A DNA stretch of 64,000 nt from NCBI GenBank assembly GCA_021613375.1, contig CM038719.1, positions 1,166,220-1,230,219 of the forward strand, read 5' to 3'. Of the stretch, positions 1 through 12,160 are shown piece by piece. The position numbers and the translations under genes were made by a program. The notes beneath the pieces were generated by a model that made no database searches, was not told where the DNA came from, and saw nothing but the letters and a program-made list of their open reading frames with translations. Source of the stretch: Megaleporinus macrocephalus. Lineage: Eukaryota; Chordata; Actinopteri; Characiformes; Anostomidae. How positions within the stretch are numbered: position 1 is the stretch's first letter; each line of letters opens with the position of its first letter.

Positions 1-344
1 CATTTGAATGTACTACTTGTTCTGTTATCGTGTTTCTATTGGTTTATTTTTGCAAGTCTGGAATAAAAAGTAATTTTGTAGAGTTTCAGTGGTGTATTTT
101 AAGACTACCTCCATTACAAAAACATAAACATTAAATAATATACTTATACAGCAATATTTGAATATTTATAACCAGCGTATATCCAGTGAAATACTATAGG
201 TTTTATGAAGTAAATGATGTTGTACTAACGCAAAGGTCCATAAAAAGAGGCAGACAGTTCATTTATTTTAAAGTTGTTTATAGATGTGCTGTTAAGCTTC
301 TTGGCCCTAAAACAGATATAAATGTGTTATTTAGTATATTTTGG
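1..344. other. AT-rich intergenic DNA
   Basis: AT-rich sequence with no convincing coding region, RNA gene or inverted repeat. Short open frames run into the LINE fragment that follows and are not gene-like. Confidence 0.5.
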
Positions 345-865
345 TTATATATTTTAGGTCTACTTGTATTGCACCGTGGCAGGTGGCAGAGAGAAGGACA
401 CTGCACCAAGTGCTGTCCATTATGGATGATGATGGGCTCCCACTGCTCACCATCTTTCCCCCTGGACAAAAGGAGCCAGTTCAGTGGCAAGCTGCTGTCA
501 CAGAGCTGCTCTACAGACAGACTCAGGAGATCCTTTGTCCTGAGAGTCATCAGGCTCTTCAACTCCTCCCTGTGGGGCCAGAAGAGGGAGGAGGACAGAT
601 GAGGACAGATGAGGACAAATGAGGACTGAACCCCACTATTGATGCACTATTGATGTTTTACTGTATGTCTTGTACATCTGCACTCCTGGACTCTCTGGAC
701 ACTTTACTTCAATAACAAGTTCATGCACCTGTTTATTCAGTACTGTCAGTATCTGCTGATACCTGCGCCCCCTGCACTTCTTTTATTATTGCACTGCCTA
801 TTCATCTCCCGTATGTTAATACATATAACTTAGCTAACTTAGCCACTCAGTGGCAAAGGCCCAGG
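345..865 (+). mobile_element. 3' end of a non-LTR retrotransposon (LINE), truncated
   Basis: The frame around 480-575 reads LLSQSCSTDRLRRSFVL followed by VIRLFNSSLWG. This D-R-x-R-x-SF...AIRLLNSS-like stretch is typical of the last residues of fish LINE polyproteins (L2/CR1/Rex1 group). It is followed by an AT-rich 3' tail with phrases such as a short-spaced TGCACT...TATTATTGCACTGCC. Only the C-terminal few dozen codons and the 3' untranslated region remain, which is the usual 5'-truncated state of a dead insertion. The exact clade cannot be fixed by eye. Confidence 0.55.
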
Positions 866-904
866 ACCATTGTGGATCTAAATGACAAACTGTGGTTTTA
901 TAGA

Positions 905-1716
905 GTGTTTCTTGTTATCTCTTGGTCTGCTGAAGCATTAAGAATTCCTTTCACTGGAACTGAGGGTCCGAGTCCAACTACTAAAAAACAACCCCACACC
1001 ATAATCCCCCCCCCCCCCCCACCAGACTTTACACTCGGCACAATGCAATCAGACAAGTACCGTTCCCCTGGCAACTACCAAACCCAGACTCGTCTAACGG
1101 ATTGCCAGTAGGAGAAGCGTGATTGGTCACTCCAGAGAACACGTCTCCACTGCTCTAGAGTCAGTGTCGGCGTGCTTTACTCCACTGTATCTGACGCTCT
1201 ACATTGTTCTTGGTGATGTAAGGCGTGGATGCAGCTGCTCGGCCATGGAGACCCATTTAATGAAGGTCTCTACACTCTGTTCTTGAGCTGATCTGAAGAC
1301 CACATGAAGTTTGGAGGTCTGTAGTGATGGACTCTGTAGAAAGTTGGTGACCTCTGTGCTCTATGGTCCTCAGCATCCGCTGACCCGCTCTGTCATTGTA
1401 CGTGTTCTACCACTTGGTGTCTGAGCTGCTGTCGTTCCCAATCACTTCCACTTTGTTCTAACACCACTGACAGTCCACTGTGGAATATTTAGTAGTGAGG
1501 AAACTTCACCACTGGACTTGTTCCACAGGTGGCGTCCTATCACGGTACCACGCTGGAGTTCACTGAGCTCCTGAGAGACCCACTCTTTACTAATGTGTGT
1601 AGAAGCAGTCTGCAGGACTAGGTGCTGCTTTTATACACCTGTGGACATGAAAGTGATTGGAACACCTGAATTCAGTGATGTGGATGGGGAGAGTGAACAC
1701 TTCTGTCAACATAGTG
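905..1716 (-). mobile_element. Tc1/mariner-like transposon relic, 5' two-thirds
   Basis: Read on the minus strand, this begins with a CACTATGTTGACAGAAGTGT inverted-repeat-like end (1716 inward). The body follows the layout of fish Tc1-like elements: the leader before the transposase, the segment encoding the DNA-binding region, and the catalytic region around the tryptophan-rich LEQW...VLWSD stretch near 1115-1170. The homology fades near 905, so the 3' third is missing. Frame is broken by indels. The run of about 16 C at 1005-1020 falls where the transposase has its run of glycine codons, so it looks like expansion of a pre-existing G-run. Not functional. Confidence 0.75.
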
Positions 1717-1959
1717 TGTGTTTCTTCAAAGGTACTCTTTTCATACTGTCTACTTCAGTAGGAATCTTTCACGAATGACCCCTGGAATCATCCTACAGCG
1801 CCTCTGTGTGGAAGTGGGAAGCTCTAAACATTTCTGAGCAGTTTAAACTCCTGCTCTTACTGAACTGTTAGTTCTACAACTACTTCAGAACAGCTCTCAT
1901 GTGTTTATCTACTATGTTTTAACAAACGTACTCTTTTTACTTTACTCCCCAGCCAGTCT
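1717..1959. other. Intergenic DNA, nothing recognised
   Basis: No open frame longer than background, no inverted repeat and no recognisable repeat family. Confidence 0.4.
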
Positions 1960-2735
1960 CGTAGAACTAAGATACAGTCCCCAAATATTACCTGTCAATA
2001 GCGTGGGCCGGACCCTGGCAACCCCATTCGGAGAGAAAGGTGATGGAAATTGCCGACTTATATGAGGATATAAGAGAAATCTTTTGACCGGCCTAGCAGT
2101 ATATACAGAGCCGGCTCTGGTGGGGTGCAGGTAACGCTTAAGGGTTTGTTGATTGGGGGACTGGTGGAAAGGTTGGAGAGTGAATGAGAGTAAGGAAGCA
2201 GTACAGAAAACATAAGCCAGAAGAATAGACCTCAGCAGACAGTCCAACATTAATTTTAAACCTACTTCTTCATTTTTATGTTTCATTTTCTTTCTTTTTA
2301 ATATTTTTCTTTTTAACTGAGACGGAGTCTTTTCCTAGGGGAAGCCAATACAGTGGGCTGGAACCTGGCAACCCCATTCTGAGAGAAAGGTGATAGGAAT
2401 TGCTGACTTATATGAGGATATAAGAGAAATCTTTAGTGCAGGTTCTAGAATAGAGCTGAGCCTCTAGGGTCGACGGGCCTAGCAGTATATATGGAGCCAG
2501 CTCTGGTGGGGAGCAGGAGTAACACACAGAACAGACCTCAGCACTCAGTCCTACATCACTTTTAAACCTCACTCTTCACTTTCATGTTTAATTATGTTTA
2601 ATATGTGTGTATTTCTTATTTCTTTTAACTGATTTATTTTAATGCTTTGTTTCTTATTTCTTTATTTCTGTAAAGCACTTTGAGTTGCCACTGTGTATGA
2701 AAGGTGTTATTTAAATAAACTTGCCTCGCCTCGAA
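1960..2735 (+). repeat. Tandemly duplicated ~375-bp interspersed unit with L2/SINE-type tail
   Basis: Two diverged copies of one unit lie head to tail, about 1960-2335 and 2336-2735. Shared landmarks in order: a block reading CTGGCAACCCCATTC, then GAGAGAAAGGTGAT, then TATGAGGATATAAGAGAAAT, then CCTAGCAGTATATA, then GAGCC-GCTCTGGTGGGG, then CAGACCTCAGCA. The second copy ends in AAAGCACTTTGAGTTGCCA and ATAAACTTGCC, a tail common to fish L2-related SINEs and LINEs. The second copy carries about 45 bp (near 2430-2480) absent from the first. Probably a SINE or non-autonomous retroelement inserted as, or converted to, a tandem pair. Confidence 0.6.
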
Positions 2736-3200
2736 AAAGCGCGCAATCCCACCAGATACCGCATGAGGGCACTGTTTCCAGTAAATTAATAATCCCATTT
2801 TTTAAACTAACTAAATCCCTGCTTTGAATATGACTGGACATTCAGGCGTCCACTAACATACATATACTAACATATACTTAGTTTCACGCTGTGATCGACC
2901 TTTCCAGTCGCAGTGTCATAAATCTTCGAATAGGATTTATCAGTTTGTCCATCTGCGCGTGTCAGCCGGCCCAGTGCATCCTATAAACCTGCCGCGCGCT
3001 CGCCGAGTAATCGGATTAAGACAATAAAGGGTCTGTGCACAAGCAGTTAGATGGGAAATTACAGTGAGGCTGAAGAGAGGAGCTGCAGAGATTATGTAAT
3101 ATATGAAAAGTGATATATATGCACTGGGTTAATCCAGAGAGCTGGAATTATCCGCTCCACCTTAAATGGTTCCAGTCTGGCTTTAGTACAAACAGGTGCA
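2736..3200. other. Unique DNA upstream of the CpG-rich region
   Basis: Contains scattered CG dinucleotides (for example around 2985-3005) but no open frame or repeat that I can name. Confidence 0.35.
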
Positions 3201-4260
3201 GACTGGTGCTGGAGATGTTACTGGTGGGCGCTGTTAGCACAGAGAGCACAGATTAGGGGCAGAAGGACAGTGTGAGTTGGGAGGAGGGGTGCAGAGAGGA
3301 GCGAGTGCTGAGAGGAAAGAAAGATTAATCCAAGTTAACGAGGGTTTGGAGAGAGAGAGAGAGGCGCGCACACACAGAGAGATAGAGGAGATTAGAGAGG
3401 AGAGAGATAGAGAGAACTCGCGCGCATGAGTGCAGGTCGCGCGCGCTCGCGAAAAGGAAAAAACTAAACCTCTCCAACCAAAAGCGGAGGGGTCCAGATT
3501 TTCCATCTATAAAAGAGAGGACGAGTGACTGGACAGCATCCTCAGGTGAGTCTGCCGTTGTGTTCGTGCGTAATGGCTCATAACAGAGAGCGTTTGATAG
3601 CGTGGGCGCGCGCACTGTGTCCTATTATTGACACATTATCGATAATCCGTGGATGCATATATGTTTATATACACAAAACCGGGGGAGGTCAACAGGAGAG
3701 CCTTCAGGAAGCCCACCTAAGTGACCTGGAGACAGTTTAGAGCTTGCCTGGCTGTTCTGAAAAAAGAGCACGGCAGATCAAAGGCGCGCTAATCTCTTCT
3801 TTATCACGTCACCGCGGACACATAAACACATCAGTTTGCACGTTCTTGGGCGTCAGAGCACGCGCCGTCCTAAAAACGGGCTGTATATGCTGCTTTGCGC
3901 AGAAGAAGAGCTGTGCGTAAAAGCCGTGCGTAAAAGGCTCGTCATCTTTTTGGTTGCGCGGTGCGCGGGGGGCGAACAGCGCCGCGCAGCCCTCCCTCGC
4001 GCGCGCGTTCTATTTTTTTGGCTCTTACATAGTCTGTCATTTAGGTAATCTCCCAAAATTCGGCCGTGGGTGGACACAAAGCGGGGATGAAGGCAAAGCC
4101 CCGTCTGACCCAGCGCTGCTGTCAGGCTAAAAGGTTCCTCAGCGAGCAGCTGTCCACCTATTCGTGGACACGTGACACATTTTCATCTCTTCCCAAAAGC
4201 GAGAAGCGTCAGATACATGGAAAGAAGTCGAGTTCCGGTGGAGCCGGGCTGCTTTGACTC
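3200..4260 (+). promoter_or_regulatory. syt5: CpG-rich candidate promoter and 5' untranslated exon of synaptotagmin
   Basis: CG-dense sequence unlike the AT-rich surroundings, with clusters at 3410-3460, 3600-3620 and 3955-4010. It holds a TATAAAAG box at 3508-3515, a strong splice donor CAG|GTGAGT after 3545, a CRE-like TCACGTCA at 3805-3812, and GA-rich tracts at 3340-3420. The synaptotagmin coding exon at 13730 is preceded by a good splice acceptor and has only 10 bp of leader, so at least one upstream noncoding exon must exist, and this is the best candidate. The TATA box would place a start only a few bases before that donor, so either transcription starts farther upstream or another donor is used. 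Inference only. Confidence 0.4.
3508..3515 (+). promoter_or_regulatory. TATA box
   Basis: TATAAAAG in a CpG-rich context, about 30 bp before a consensus GTGAGT splice donor at 3546. It matches the TATA consensus exactly, but whether it is used is not shown by sequence. Confidence 0.35.
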
Positions 4261-4369
4261 CTTTCAGAGGCTAAACATTCGTGACCACCAAGAAGATTCA
4301 ATTAATATTAAAACATGATCATGAACTTCTAGTATCTAACTTCATCTGTTAGACAAACAAGAGTCTATT

Positions 4370-4850
4370 TACATGAACTAAGAGAAACCAGGCCTCCTAA
4401 CAACCACCTGGAAGACCTGTCAACACTATCAACACTGTCTTCTCATTAGATAAACAGCAGTTTGATCTTATGGAGAGAGGAGAACATCAAGCTGCTTCAG
4501 ATCTGAGAACATCCACAGGTGTTTGTGTCCATCCTTTCACTGTGAGAAGAAACCTCAACACTGTGGGTCTAAAAGGATGTGTAGCTGCTTAAGAAGCTCC
4601 TCACTGAGAAAAGGAGATACAGACACAGCAAACAAAGAAGCTGAACACTGGACTGACCACCCCAGAGTCCAGAACCTCAACACCACTGAACAGACTGACC
4701 ACCCCAGAGTCCAGAACCTCAACACCACTGAACGTGTTTGGAGTTATTTGGATGGTGAGAAGCAGAAGCAGCTTCTGAGCTTTGGAGGAGAGTCTGCTGA
4801 GAAGAACAGAAGCTGGAATGAAGGTGAAGAGAGGACACAGTAAACACCCT
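4370..4850 (+). repeat. Interspersed repeat, copy 1, with two 42-bp VNTR units
   Basis: Homologous to 10330-10935: both hold AACAACCACCTGGAAGACCT, GAGAGAGGAGAACATCAAGC, and the stretch before ACAGGTGTTTGTGTCCATCC. Inside are two copies of a 42-bp unit (ACTGACCACCCCAGAGTCCA... about 4650-4735). The right flank (TGTTTGGAGTTATTTGGATG) resembles the ends of non-autonomous Tc1-like debris in fish. The open frame at 4523-4843 is a by-product and shows no known domain. Confidence 0.6.
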
Positions 4851-4861
4851 GCTTAGAGAAA

Positions 4862-6322
4862 CACCCCCCCCCCACCACTATACACCCCCACCACCACCAC
4901 CACCACTATACACCCCCACCACCACCACCACCACTATACACCACCACCACCACCACCACTATACACCCCCACCACCACCACCACCACTATACACCCCCAC
5001 CACCACCACCACCACTATACACCCCCACCACCACCACCACCACTATACACCACCACCACCACCACCACTATACACCCCCACCACTATACACCCCCACCAC
5101 CACCACCACCACTATACACCCCCCGCCACCACCACCACTATACACCCCCGCCACCACCACCACCACCACCACTATACACCCCCACCACCACCACCACCAC
5201 TATACACCCCCACCACCACCACCACTATACACCCCCGCCACCACCACTATACACCCCCGCCACCACCACCACCACTATACACCCCCGCCACCACCACCAC
5301 TATACACCCCCGCCACCACCACCACTATACACCCCCACCACCACCACTGTACACCCCCACTACCACTATACACCCCCCGCCACCACCACCACCACTATAC
5401 ACCACCACCACCACCACCACTATACACCCGCCACCACCACCACTATACACCCCCGCCACCACCACCACTATACACCCCCGCCACCACCACCACTATACAC
5501 CACCACCACCACCACCACTATACACCCCCACCACCACCACCACTATACACCCCCGCCACCACCACCACTATACACCCCCGCCACCACCACCACTATACAC
5601 CCCTGCCCCCACCACCACTATACACCCCCGCCACCACCACCACTATACACCCCCCGCCACCACCACCACTATACACCCCCACCACCACTATACACCCCCA
5701 CCACCACCACCACTATACACCACCACCACTGTACACCCCCACCACCACTATACACCCCCGCCACCACCACCACTATACACCCCCGTCACCACCACCACTA
5801 TACACCCCAACCACCACCACCACTATACACCCCCACCACCACCACCACTATACACCCCCACCACCACCACCACTATACACCCCCACCACCACTATACACC
5901 CCCACCACCACCACTGTACACCCCCACCACCACTATACACCCCAGTCACCACCACCACTATACACCCCAACCACCACCACCACTATACACCCCCACCACC
6001 ACTATAAACCCCCGCCACCACCACCACTATACACCCCCACCACCACCACTATACACCCCCACCACCACCACCACTATACACCCCCGCCACCACCACCACT
6101 ATACACCCCCGCCACCACCACCACTATACACCCCCACCACCACCACCACTATACACCCCCACCACCACCACCACTATACACCCCCCCCCCACCACCACCA
6201 CTATACACCACCACCACCACCACCACTATACACCCCCCACCACCACCACCACTATACACCCCCACCACCACCACCACCACCACTATACACCCCCCCCCCA
6301 CCACCACCACTATACACCCCCT
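4862..6322. repeat. CCA-rich minisatellite, (CCA)n + CTATACACCCC
   Basis: About 1.46 kb of units of roughly 20-30 bp. Each unit is a run of CCA triplets followed by CTATACACCCCC; C-run and CCA-run lengths vary from unit to unit (CCCCCG and CCCCCA variants are interspersed). Almost no G on the + strand, so strong strand asymmetry. No coding potential. Confidence 0.95.
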
Positions 6323-6990
6323 CCTGCCCTATAATCTGGTCAGTGCTCTTCACTTGATCTCTTTTACGTGACTATAATGTTTACCTTCTGTATCTGCACG
6401 CTCGGTCCATATGGCACAGAGATAAGCTGACCTTCAGCCGAGGCAGCGCTGGTGAGAATCACCTCTACTGGCTGCCTCAAATCAGAAAGCCTATTAGTTC
6501 TGCTTACGGCCTCTTCAGACTCCACATTGGGCTCAGAGGGGGGCTGCGAGGGGGCTGCGACTCCCATCAAAGAAATGGCAACCTCAATGTGAGAAAGAAA
6601 TTCAGTTTATCATGACAACGTTCAGCAGACGCGCTGACTCAGTCTAGCTGACCGAGCGGGGAGCTAAACCCCGATATCCAGCAATCATCACATACACAGA
6701 GACTATTAAACCCTTCAACAGGTTCACACACAGCAGGGGGCAAATATCAGAGACCATCATCTCCTTAACCTTCAGTCAGACCACCAGGAGAAGCACAAGC
6801 TACTCTTATTAAGTGGGATGCATGAAAAATATGCATCTATGTTTTTGTTGATTTTTATTTTTCAGCATTATTTGAACACGACGGCTGCCGTTTACACTGA
6901 GTGAAAATTCTTCTTAATGAATGGACCAATAGAAATGCTCCAAAATAGCCTGGAAATAAACCTTGTTTCATTGACTTACAGTAAAAGTGA
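6323..6990. other. Unique DNA with a 68-codon minus-strand open frame of unknown status
   Basis: The minus frame 6570-6364 reads MMGVAAPSQPPSEPNVESEE and later SAEGQLISVPYGPSVQIQK, followed by AAG|GTAAAC, which could be a splice donor. I do not recognise the peptide, and there is no second exon to support it. The rest (6600-6990) shows no structure. Confidence 0.25.
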
Positions 6991-9660
6991 AGTTAGAGCA
7001 GGGGTGTTTAATTAGAGTCAGTACGGTCCAGTTAGAGCAGGGGTGTTTAATTAGAGTCAGTACGGTCCAGTTAGAGCAGGGGTGTTTAATTAGAGTCAGT
7101 ACGGTCCAGTTAGAGCAGGGGTGTTTAATTAGAGTCAGTACGGTCCAGTTAGAGCAGGGGTGTTTAATTAGAGTCAGTACGGTCCAGTTAGAGCAGGGGT
7201 GTTTAATTAGAGTCAGTACGGTCCAGTTAGAGCAGGGGTGTTTAATTAGAGTCAGTACGGTCCAGTTAGAGCAGGGGTGTTTAAGTAGAGTTCAGTACGG
7301 TCCAGTTAGAGCAGGGGTGTTTAAGTAGAGTCAGTACGGTCCAGTTAGAGCAGGGGTGTTTAATTAGAGTTCAGTACGGTCCAGTTAGAGCAGGGGTGTT
7401 TAATTTGAGTTCATGACGGTCCAGTTAGAGCAGGGGTGTTTAAGTAGAGTTCATGACGGTCTAGTTAGAGCAGGGGTGTTTAATTAGAGTCAGTACGGTC
7501 CAGTTAGAGCAGGGGTGTTTAATTAGAGTCAATACGGTCCAGTTAGAGCAGGGGTGTTTAATTAGAGTCAGTACGGTCCAGTTAGAGCAGGGGTGTTTAA
7601 TTAGAGTCAGTACGGTCCAGTTAGAGCAGGGGTGTTTAATTAGAGTCAGTACGGTCCAGTTAGAGCAGGGGTGTTTAATTAGAGTCAGTACGGTCCAGTT
7701 AGAGCAGGGGTGTTTAATTAGAGTCAGTACGGTCCAGTTAGAGCAGGGGTGTTTAATTAGAGTCAGTACGGTCCAGTTAGAGCAGGGGTGTTTAATTAGA
7801 GTCAGTACGGTCCAGTTAGAGCAGGGGTGTTTAAGTAGAGTTCAGTACGGTCTAGTTAGAGCAGGGGTGTTTAAGTAGAGTCAGTACGGTCCAGTTAGAG
7901 CAGGGGTGTTTAATTAGAGTTCAGTACGGTCCAGTTAGAGCAGGGGTGTTTAATTTGAGTTCATGACGGTCCAGTTAGAGCAGGGGTGTTTAAGTAGAGT
8001 TCATGACGGTCTAGTTAGAGCAGGGGTGTTTAATTAGAGTCAGTACGGTCCAGTTAGAGCAGGGGTGTTTAATTAGAGTCAATACGGTCCAGTTAGAGCA
8101 GGGGTGTTTAAGTAGAGTTCAGTACGTCCAGTTAGAGCAGGGGTGTTTAAGTAGAGTTCAGTACGGTTCAGTTAGAGCAGGGGTGTTTAATTAGAGTCAG
8201 TACAGTCCAGTTAGAGCAGGGGTGTTTAATTAGAGTTCAGTACGGTCCAGTTAGAGCAGGGGTGTTTAAGTAGAGTCAGTACGGTCCAGTTAGAGCAGGA
8301 GTGTTTAATTAGAGTTCAGTACGATCCAGTTAGAGCAGGGGTGTTTAATTAGAGTTCAGTACGGTCCAGTTAGAGCAGGGGTGTTTAATTAGAGTCAGTA
8401 CGGTCCAGTTAGAGCAGGAGTGTTTAATTAGAGTCAGTACGGTCCAGTTAGAGCAGGGGTGTTTAATTAGAGTCAGTACGGTCCAGTTAGAGCAGGGGTC
8501 TTTAATTAGAGTCAGTACGGTCCAGTTAGAGCAGGGGTGTTTAATTAGAGTCAGTACAGTCCAGTTAGAGCAGGGGTGTTTAATTAGAGTTCAGTACAGT
8601 CCAGTTAGAGCAGGGGTGTTTAATTAGAGTTCAGTACGGTCCGGTTAGAGCAGGAGTGTTTAATTAGAGTCAGTACGGTCCAGTTAGAGCAGGGGTGTTT
8701 AATTAGAGTCAGTACGGTCCAGTTAGAGCAGGGGTCTTTAATTAGAGTCAGTACGGTCCAGTTAGAGCAGGGGTGTTTAATTAGAGTTCTGTACGGTCCA
8801 GTTAGAGCAGGGGTGTTTAATTAGAGTCAGTACAGTCCAGTTAGAGCAGGGGTGTTTAATTAGAGTTCAGTACGGTCCAGTTAGAGCAGGGGTGTTTAAT
8901 TAGAGTCAGTACGGTCCAGTTAAAGCAGGGGTGTTTAATTAGAGTCAGTACGGTCCAGTTAGAGCAGGGGTGTTTAATTAGAGTCAGTACGGTCCAGTTA
9001 GAGCAGGGGTGTTTAATTAGAGTCAGTACGGTCCAGTTAGAGCAGGGGTGTTTAATTAGAGTTCAGTACGGTCCAGTTAGAGCAGGGGTGTTTAATTAGA
9101 GTTCAGTACGGTCCAGTTAGAGCAGGGGTGTTTAATTAGAGTTCAGTACGGTCCAGTTAGAGCAGGGGTGTTTAATTAGAGTTCAGTACGGTCCAGTTAG
9201 AGCAGGGGTGTTTAATTAGAGTCAGTACGGTCCAGTTAGAGCAGGAGTGTTTAATTAGAGTCAGTACGGTCCAGTTAGAGCAGGGGTGTTTAATTAGAGT
9301 TCAGTACGGTCCAGTTAGAGCAGGGGTGTTTAATTAGAGTTCAGTACGGTTCAGTTAGAGCAGGAGTGTTTAATTAGAGTCAGTACGGTCCAGTTAGAGC
9401 AGGGGTGTTTAATTAGAGTCAGTACGGTCCAGTTAGAGCAGGGGTGTTTAATTAGAGTCAGTACGGTCCAGTTAGAGCAGGAGTGTTTAATTAGAGTTCA
9501 GTACGGTCCAGTTAGAGCAGGGGTGTTTAATTAGAGTCAGTACGGTCCAGTTAGAGCAGGGGTGTTTAATTAGAGTTCAGTACGGTCCAGTTAGAGCAGG
9601 GGTGTTTAATTAGAGTCAGTACGGTCCAGTTAGAGCAGGGGTGTTTAATTAGAGTTCAGT
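6991..9660. repeat. 39-bp minisatellite, about 68 copies
   Basis: About 2.67 kb of a 39-bp unit starting GTTAGAGCAGGGGTGTTTAA and closing AGAGTCAGTACGGTCCA, with a 40-bp variant carrying AGTTCAGT in place of AGTCAGT. Because 39 is a multiple of three the array gives a repeated 13-residue frame at 6987-7328 until the 40-bp variants break it, so that frame is not a gene. Blocks of several units recur (compare 7260-7500 with 7810-8060), a sign of unequal exchange. Confidence 0.97.
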
Positions 9661-10329
9661 ATGCTCTGAGTTTACTGCGCCGTAAAGCCCGTATACCGTA
9701 AAGACAAGAAAAACTCTGAGGCTTGAATTAAACATAGTCAGAATTAAATAAATCTCAGTAGTTTATCAGTTTGGGTCCACATTGGACAACGTCTGGGTCC
9801 GGACCTGGATTGCTGTCTGCCTATTAGTGACCCTTGATATAGTATAATTCAAAACCAGGAGTCAAGAGAACTGGAGTTCAAAACCCTTTAATATCCTCAC
9901 CAAGAAAACAAAACAATAGAAATCTTTCTGTTTGTTTTTTAATTGTTTGGGGTAATAATACTTCTAATAATTCTATTTATATTAGCTTAGTATCGATATC
10001 TTTAGCATAAGGAAACATTTTATTATTAATATTATTTTTATTATTATTATTTTTGTTTGTTACATAATTCTTTTTATTAAGAGCTCTGAAAATATAATAT
10101 GCCAAAACAATATGCTTCCCTTCAACAATTCCACCAAAAACAATCCACATGTTGCTTTCCCTGTGGATGAGAACAGTAAAGGTGTATCTACTGACCTCTA
10201 GTGGAGGTTTTTAGGCTAACATACCTGCCAATTGGTAGAGATGCACAATCAGGTTCAACACCTTTTATTATTCAGGTACAGTAACTTCAAATGTGCTCCA
10301 CCAAAAGATTGAGAGGAACTTTAAAGGGT
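9661..10329. other. AT-rich unique DNA
   Basis: No open frame or recognised element. 9900-10110 is strongly AT-rich with short TTATTATTA runs. Confidence 0.4.
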
Positions 10330-10935
10330 TAAAAGCAAAGACTCTTAACAACCACCTGGAAGACCTGGTAACTGCCTCCATCAGATAAGCAGCACTTTAA
10401 ATCTTATGGAGAGAGGAGAACATCAAGCTGCTTCAGATCTGAGAACATCCACAGGTGTTTGTGTCCATCCTTCCACTGTGAGAAGACCCCTCAACACTGT
10501 GGGTCTGAAAGGAGGTGTATCTGTTCAAGAAGCTCCTCACTGAGAAAAGGAGATACAGACACATCAAACAAAGAAGCTGAACACTGGACTGACCACCTCA
10601 GAGTCCAGAACCTCAACACCACTGAATGGACTGACCACCCCAGAGTCCAGAACCTCAACACCACTGAATGGACTGACCACCTCAGAGTCCAGAACCTCAA
10701 CACCACTGAATGGACTGACCACCTCAGAGTCCAGAACCTCAACACCACTGAATGGACTGACCACCTCAGAGTCCAGAACCTCAACACCACTGAATGGACT
10801 GACCACCACAGAGTCCAGAACCTCAACACCACTGAATGGACTGACCACCCCAGAGTCCAGAACCTCAACACCACCGAATGGACTGACCAGTCCAGAACCT
10901 CAACACCACTGACTGTGTTTGGGCTTATTTGCATC
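10330..10935 (+). repeat. Interspersed repeat, copy 2, with about seven to eight 42-bp VNTR units
   Basis: Second copy of the element at 4370-4850. The 42-bp unit (TGGACTGACCACCTCAGAGT then CCAGAACCTCAACACCACTGAA in two parts) is expanded from two to seven or eight copies at 10590-10910. The frame at 10459-10944 is a 14-residue repeat (WTDHLRVQNLNTTE) created by the 42-bp period; both strands stay open for the same reason. Not a protein gene. Confidence 0.7.
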
Positions 10936-12160
10936 CCATCTTAGATCTATTTGTAACACTCTGGCTCCGCCCCCTAACACCTGTTCTTGGTGGTTATATG
11001 TGGTTCTAATCTAATCCTGAAACGTGTCCAGTGAAACCCCTTTGCTGACCGGTGGCGTCACTGACTCGTCTAATTTAGGAACAAAAAACCCAGAAATGTC
11101 GCTTTAAGTCGTTTGGAAGCTTCAAACTGATCAGTTCGTAATGATGAGCTCAGCACGACTTCAGCTAACAGCTAATTATACACGCAGAACCAGACAGCAG
11201 CGCCGCCGCGGCCTCTCAACCTGACTCTGCGTAACAGAGAGACTCACCAGAAACCAAATAAAGACCTAAAACTGAGGCAGACCGGTGCTTCTGAGGCAGG
11301 GGGTGTGGCCGGCTTAGTGGGCCTAAGCGTGAGGAGGGGCCGAGGGACTGGCCTGTTCCTAATTTACTTAAGCTCTGGGATTTGTGGATTACCTTCAGCA
11401 ATTAATCTCGTTACGCGTCTGTGGCGAGTGAGAGGAGGACAGTGTAGCAGAGCGCAGCAGAGCGTAGCAGAGCGTAGCAGAGCGCGCTAATGTGTGGTGA
11501 AAGATTACACTGTGAACATTGTTCTTGGTTATCACATGTGCTAATAGTGTTATTAATTGTTTTATGCTAATTCTATGCTAATGCCTGAAACCTATTAACT
11601 AATGATGAACGGTCAGGAGTGATGAGAGCTCATAACTCTGGATTTCCTACTAACTGGTGGATTGATTTACAGTTGAATTAGCTTAAAATGTATTTAAAGC
11701 TATTTTGTTTAAGCTAATTCTCTTAAAGGTACAACATGAAAAGCAATGTGTTCAGGCTAGTGATGTTAGCCAAGATAAAAGGCGTTAGCCTTCAGACTGG
11801 CTGCTGATCTATGCATGCATTTCAATCTACTTCTCTGCTACTAGATCATCACTGTCCAATAAAAAACTCCAAAATCTCTGAAATAGCAACTTTACAGGAG
11901 AGAACAAAACCTTCTTTACTGTCAATGGAAGTCAATGAAACCAAAGATTTTTCCAGGGTATTTTGTAGCATTTTCATTGGTCTGTTTATCATGAAATTAT
12001 CACATAATGTAAACAGAACCTGCCACGTTTAAATTATCTAGAAAAATAAAAAAAACAGAAATGAAGATACATGTTTTTCTTTGGACATCAGCGTAATATC
12101 GGAATGTCGGTGTAGAAGACGGCAGACTCGTCCATGGACGAACGGTCCTGATAGGATCTG
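10936..12160. other. Intergenic or intronic DNA, little structure
   Basis: Contains a GC-richer patch at 11195-11345 and four short copies of a GCAGAGCG motif at 11445-11490. No gene recognised. If the promoter assignment is right, this lies in the first intron of the synaptotagmin gene. Confidence 0.35.

Noticed and set aside
6991..9660. CRISPR-like array of regular repeats
   Set aside because: Units are contiguous with no spacers, and the window is vertebrate.
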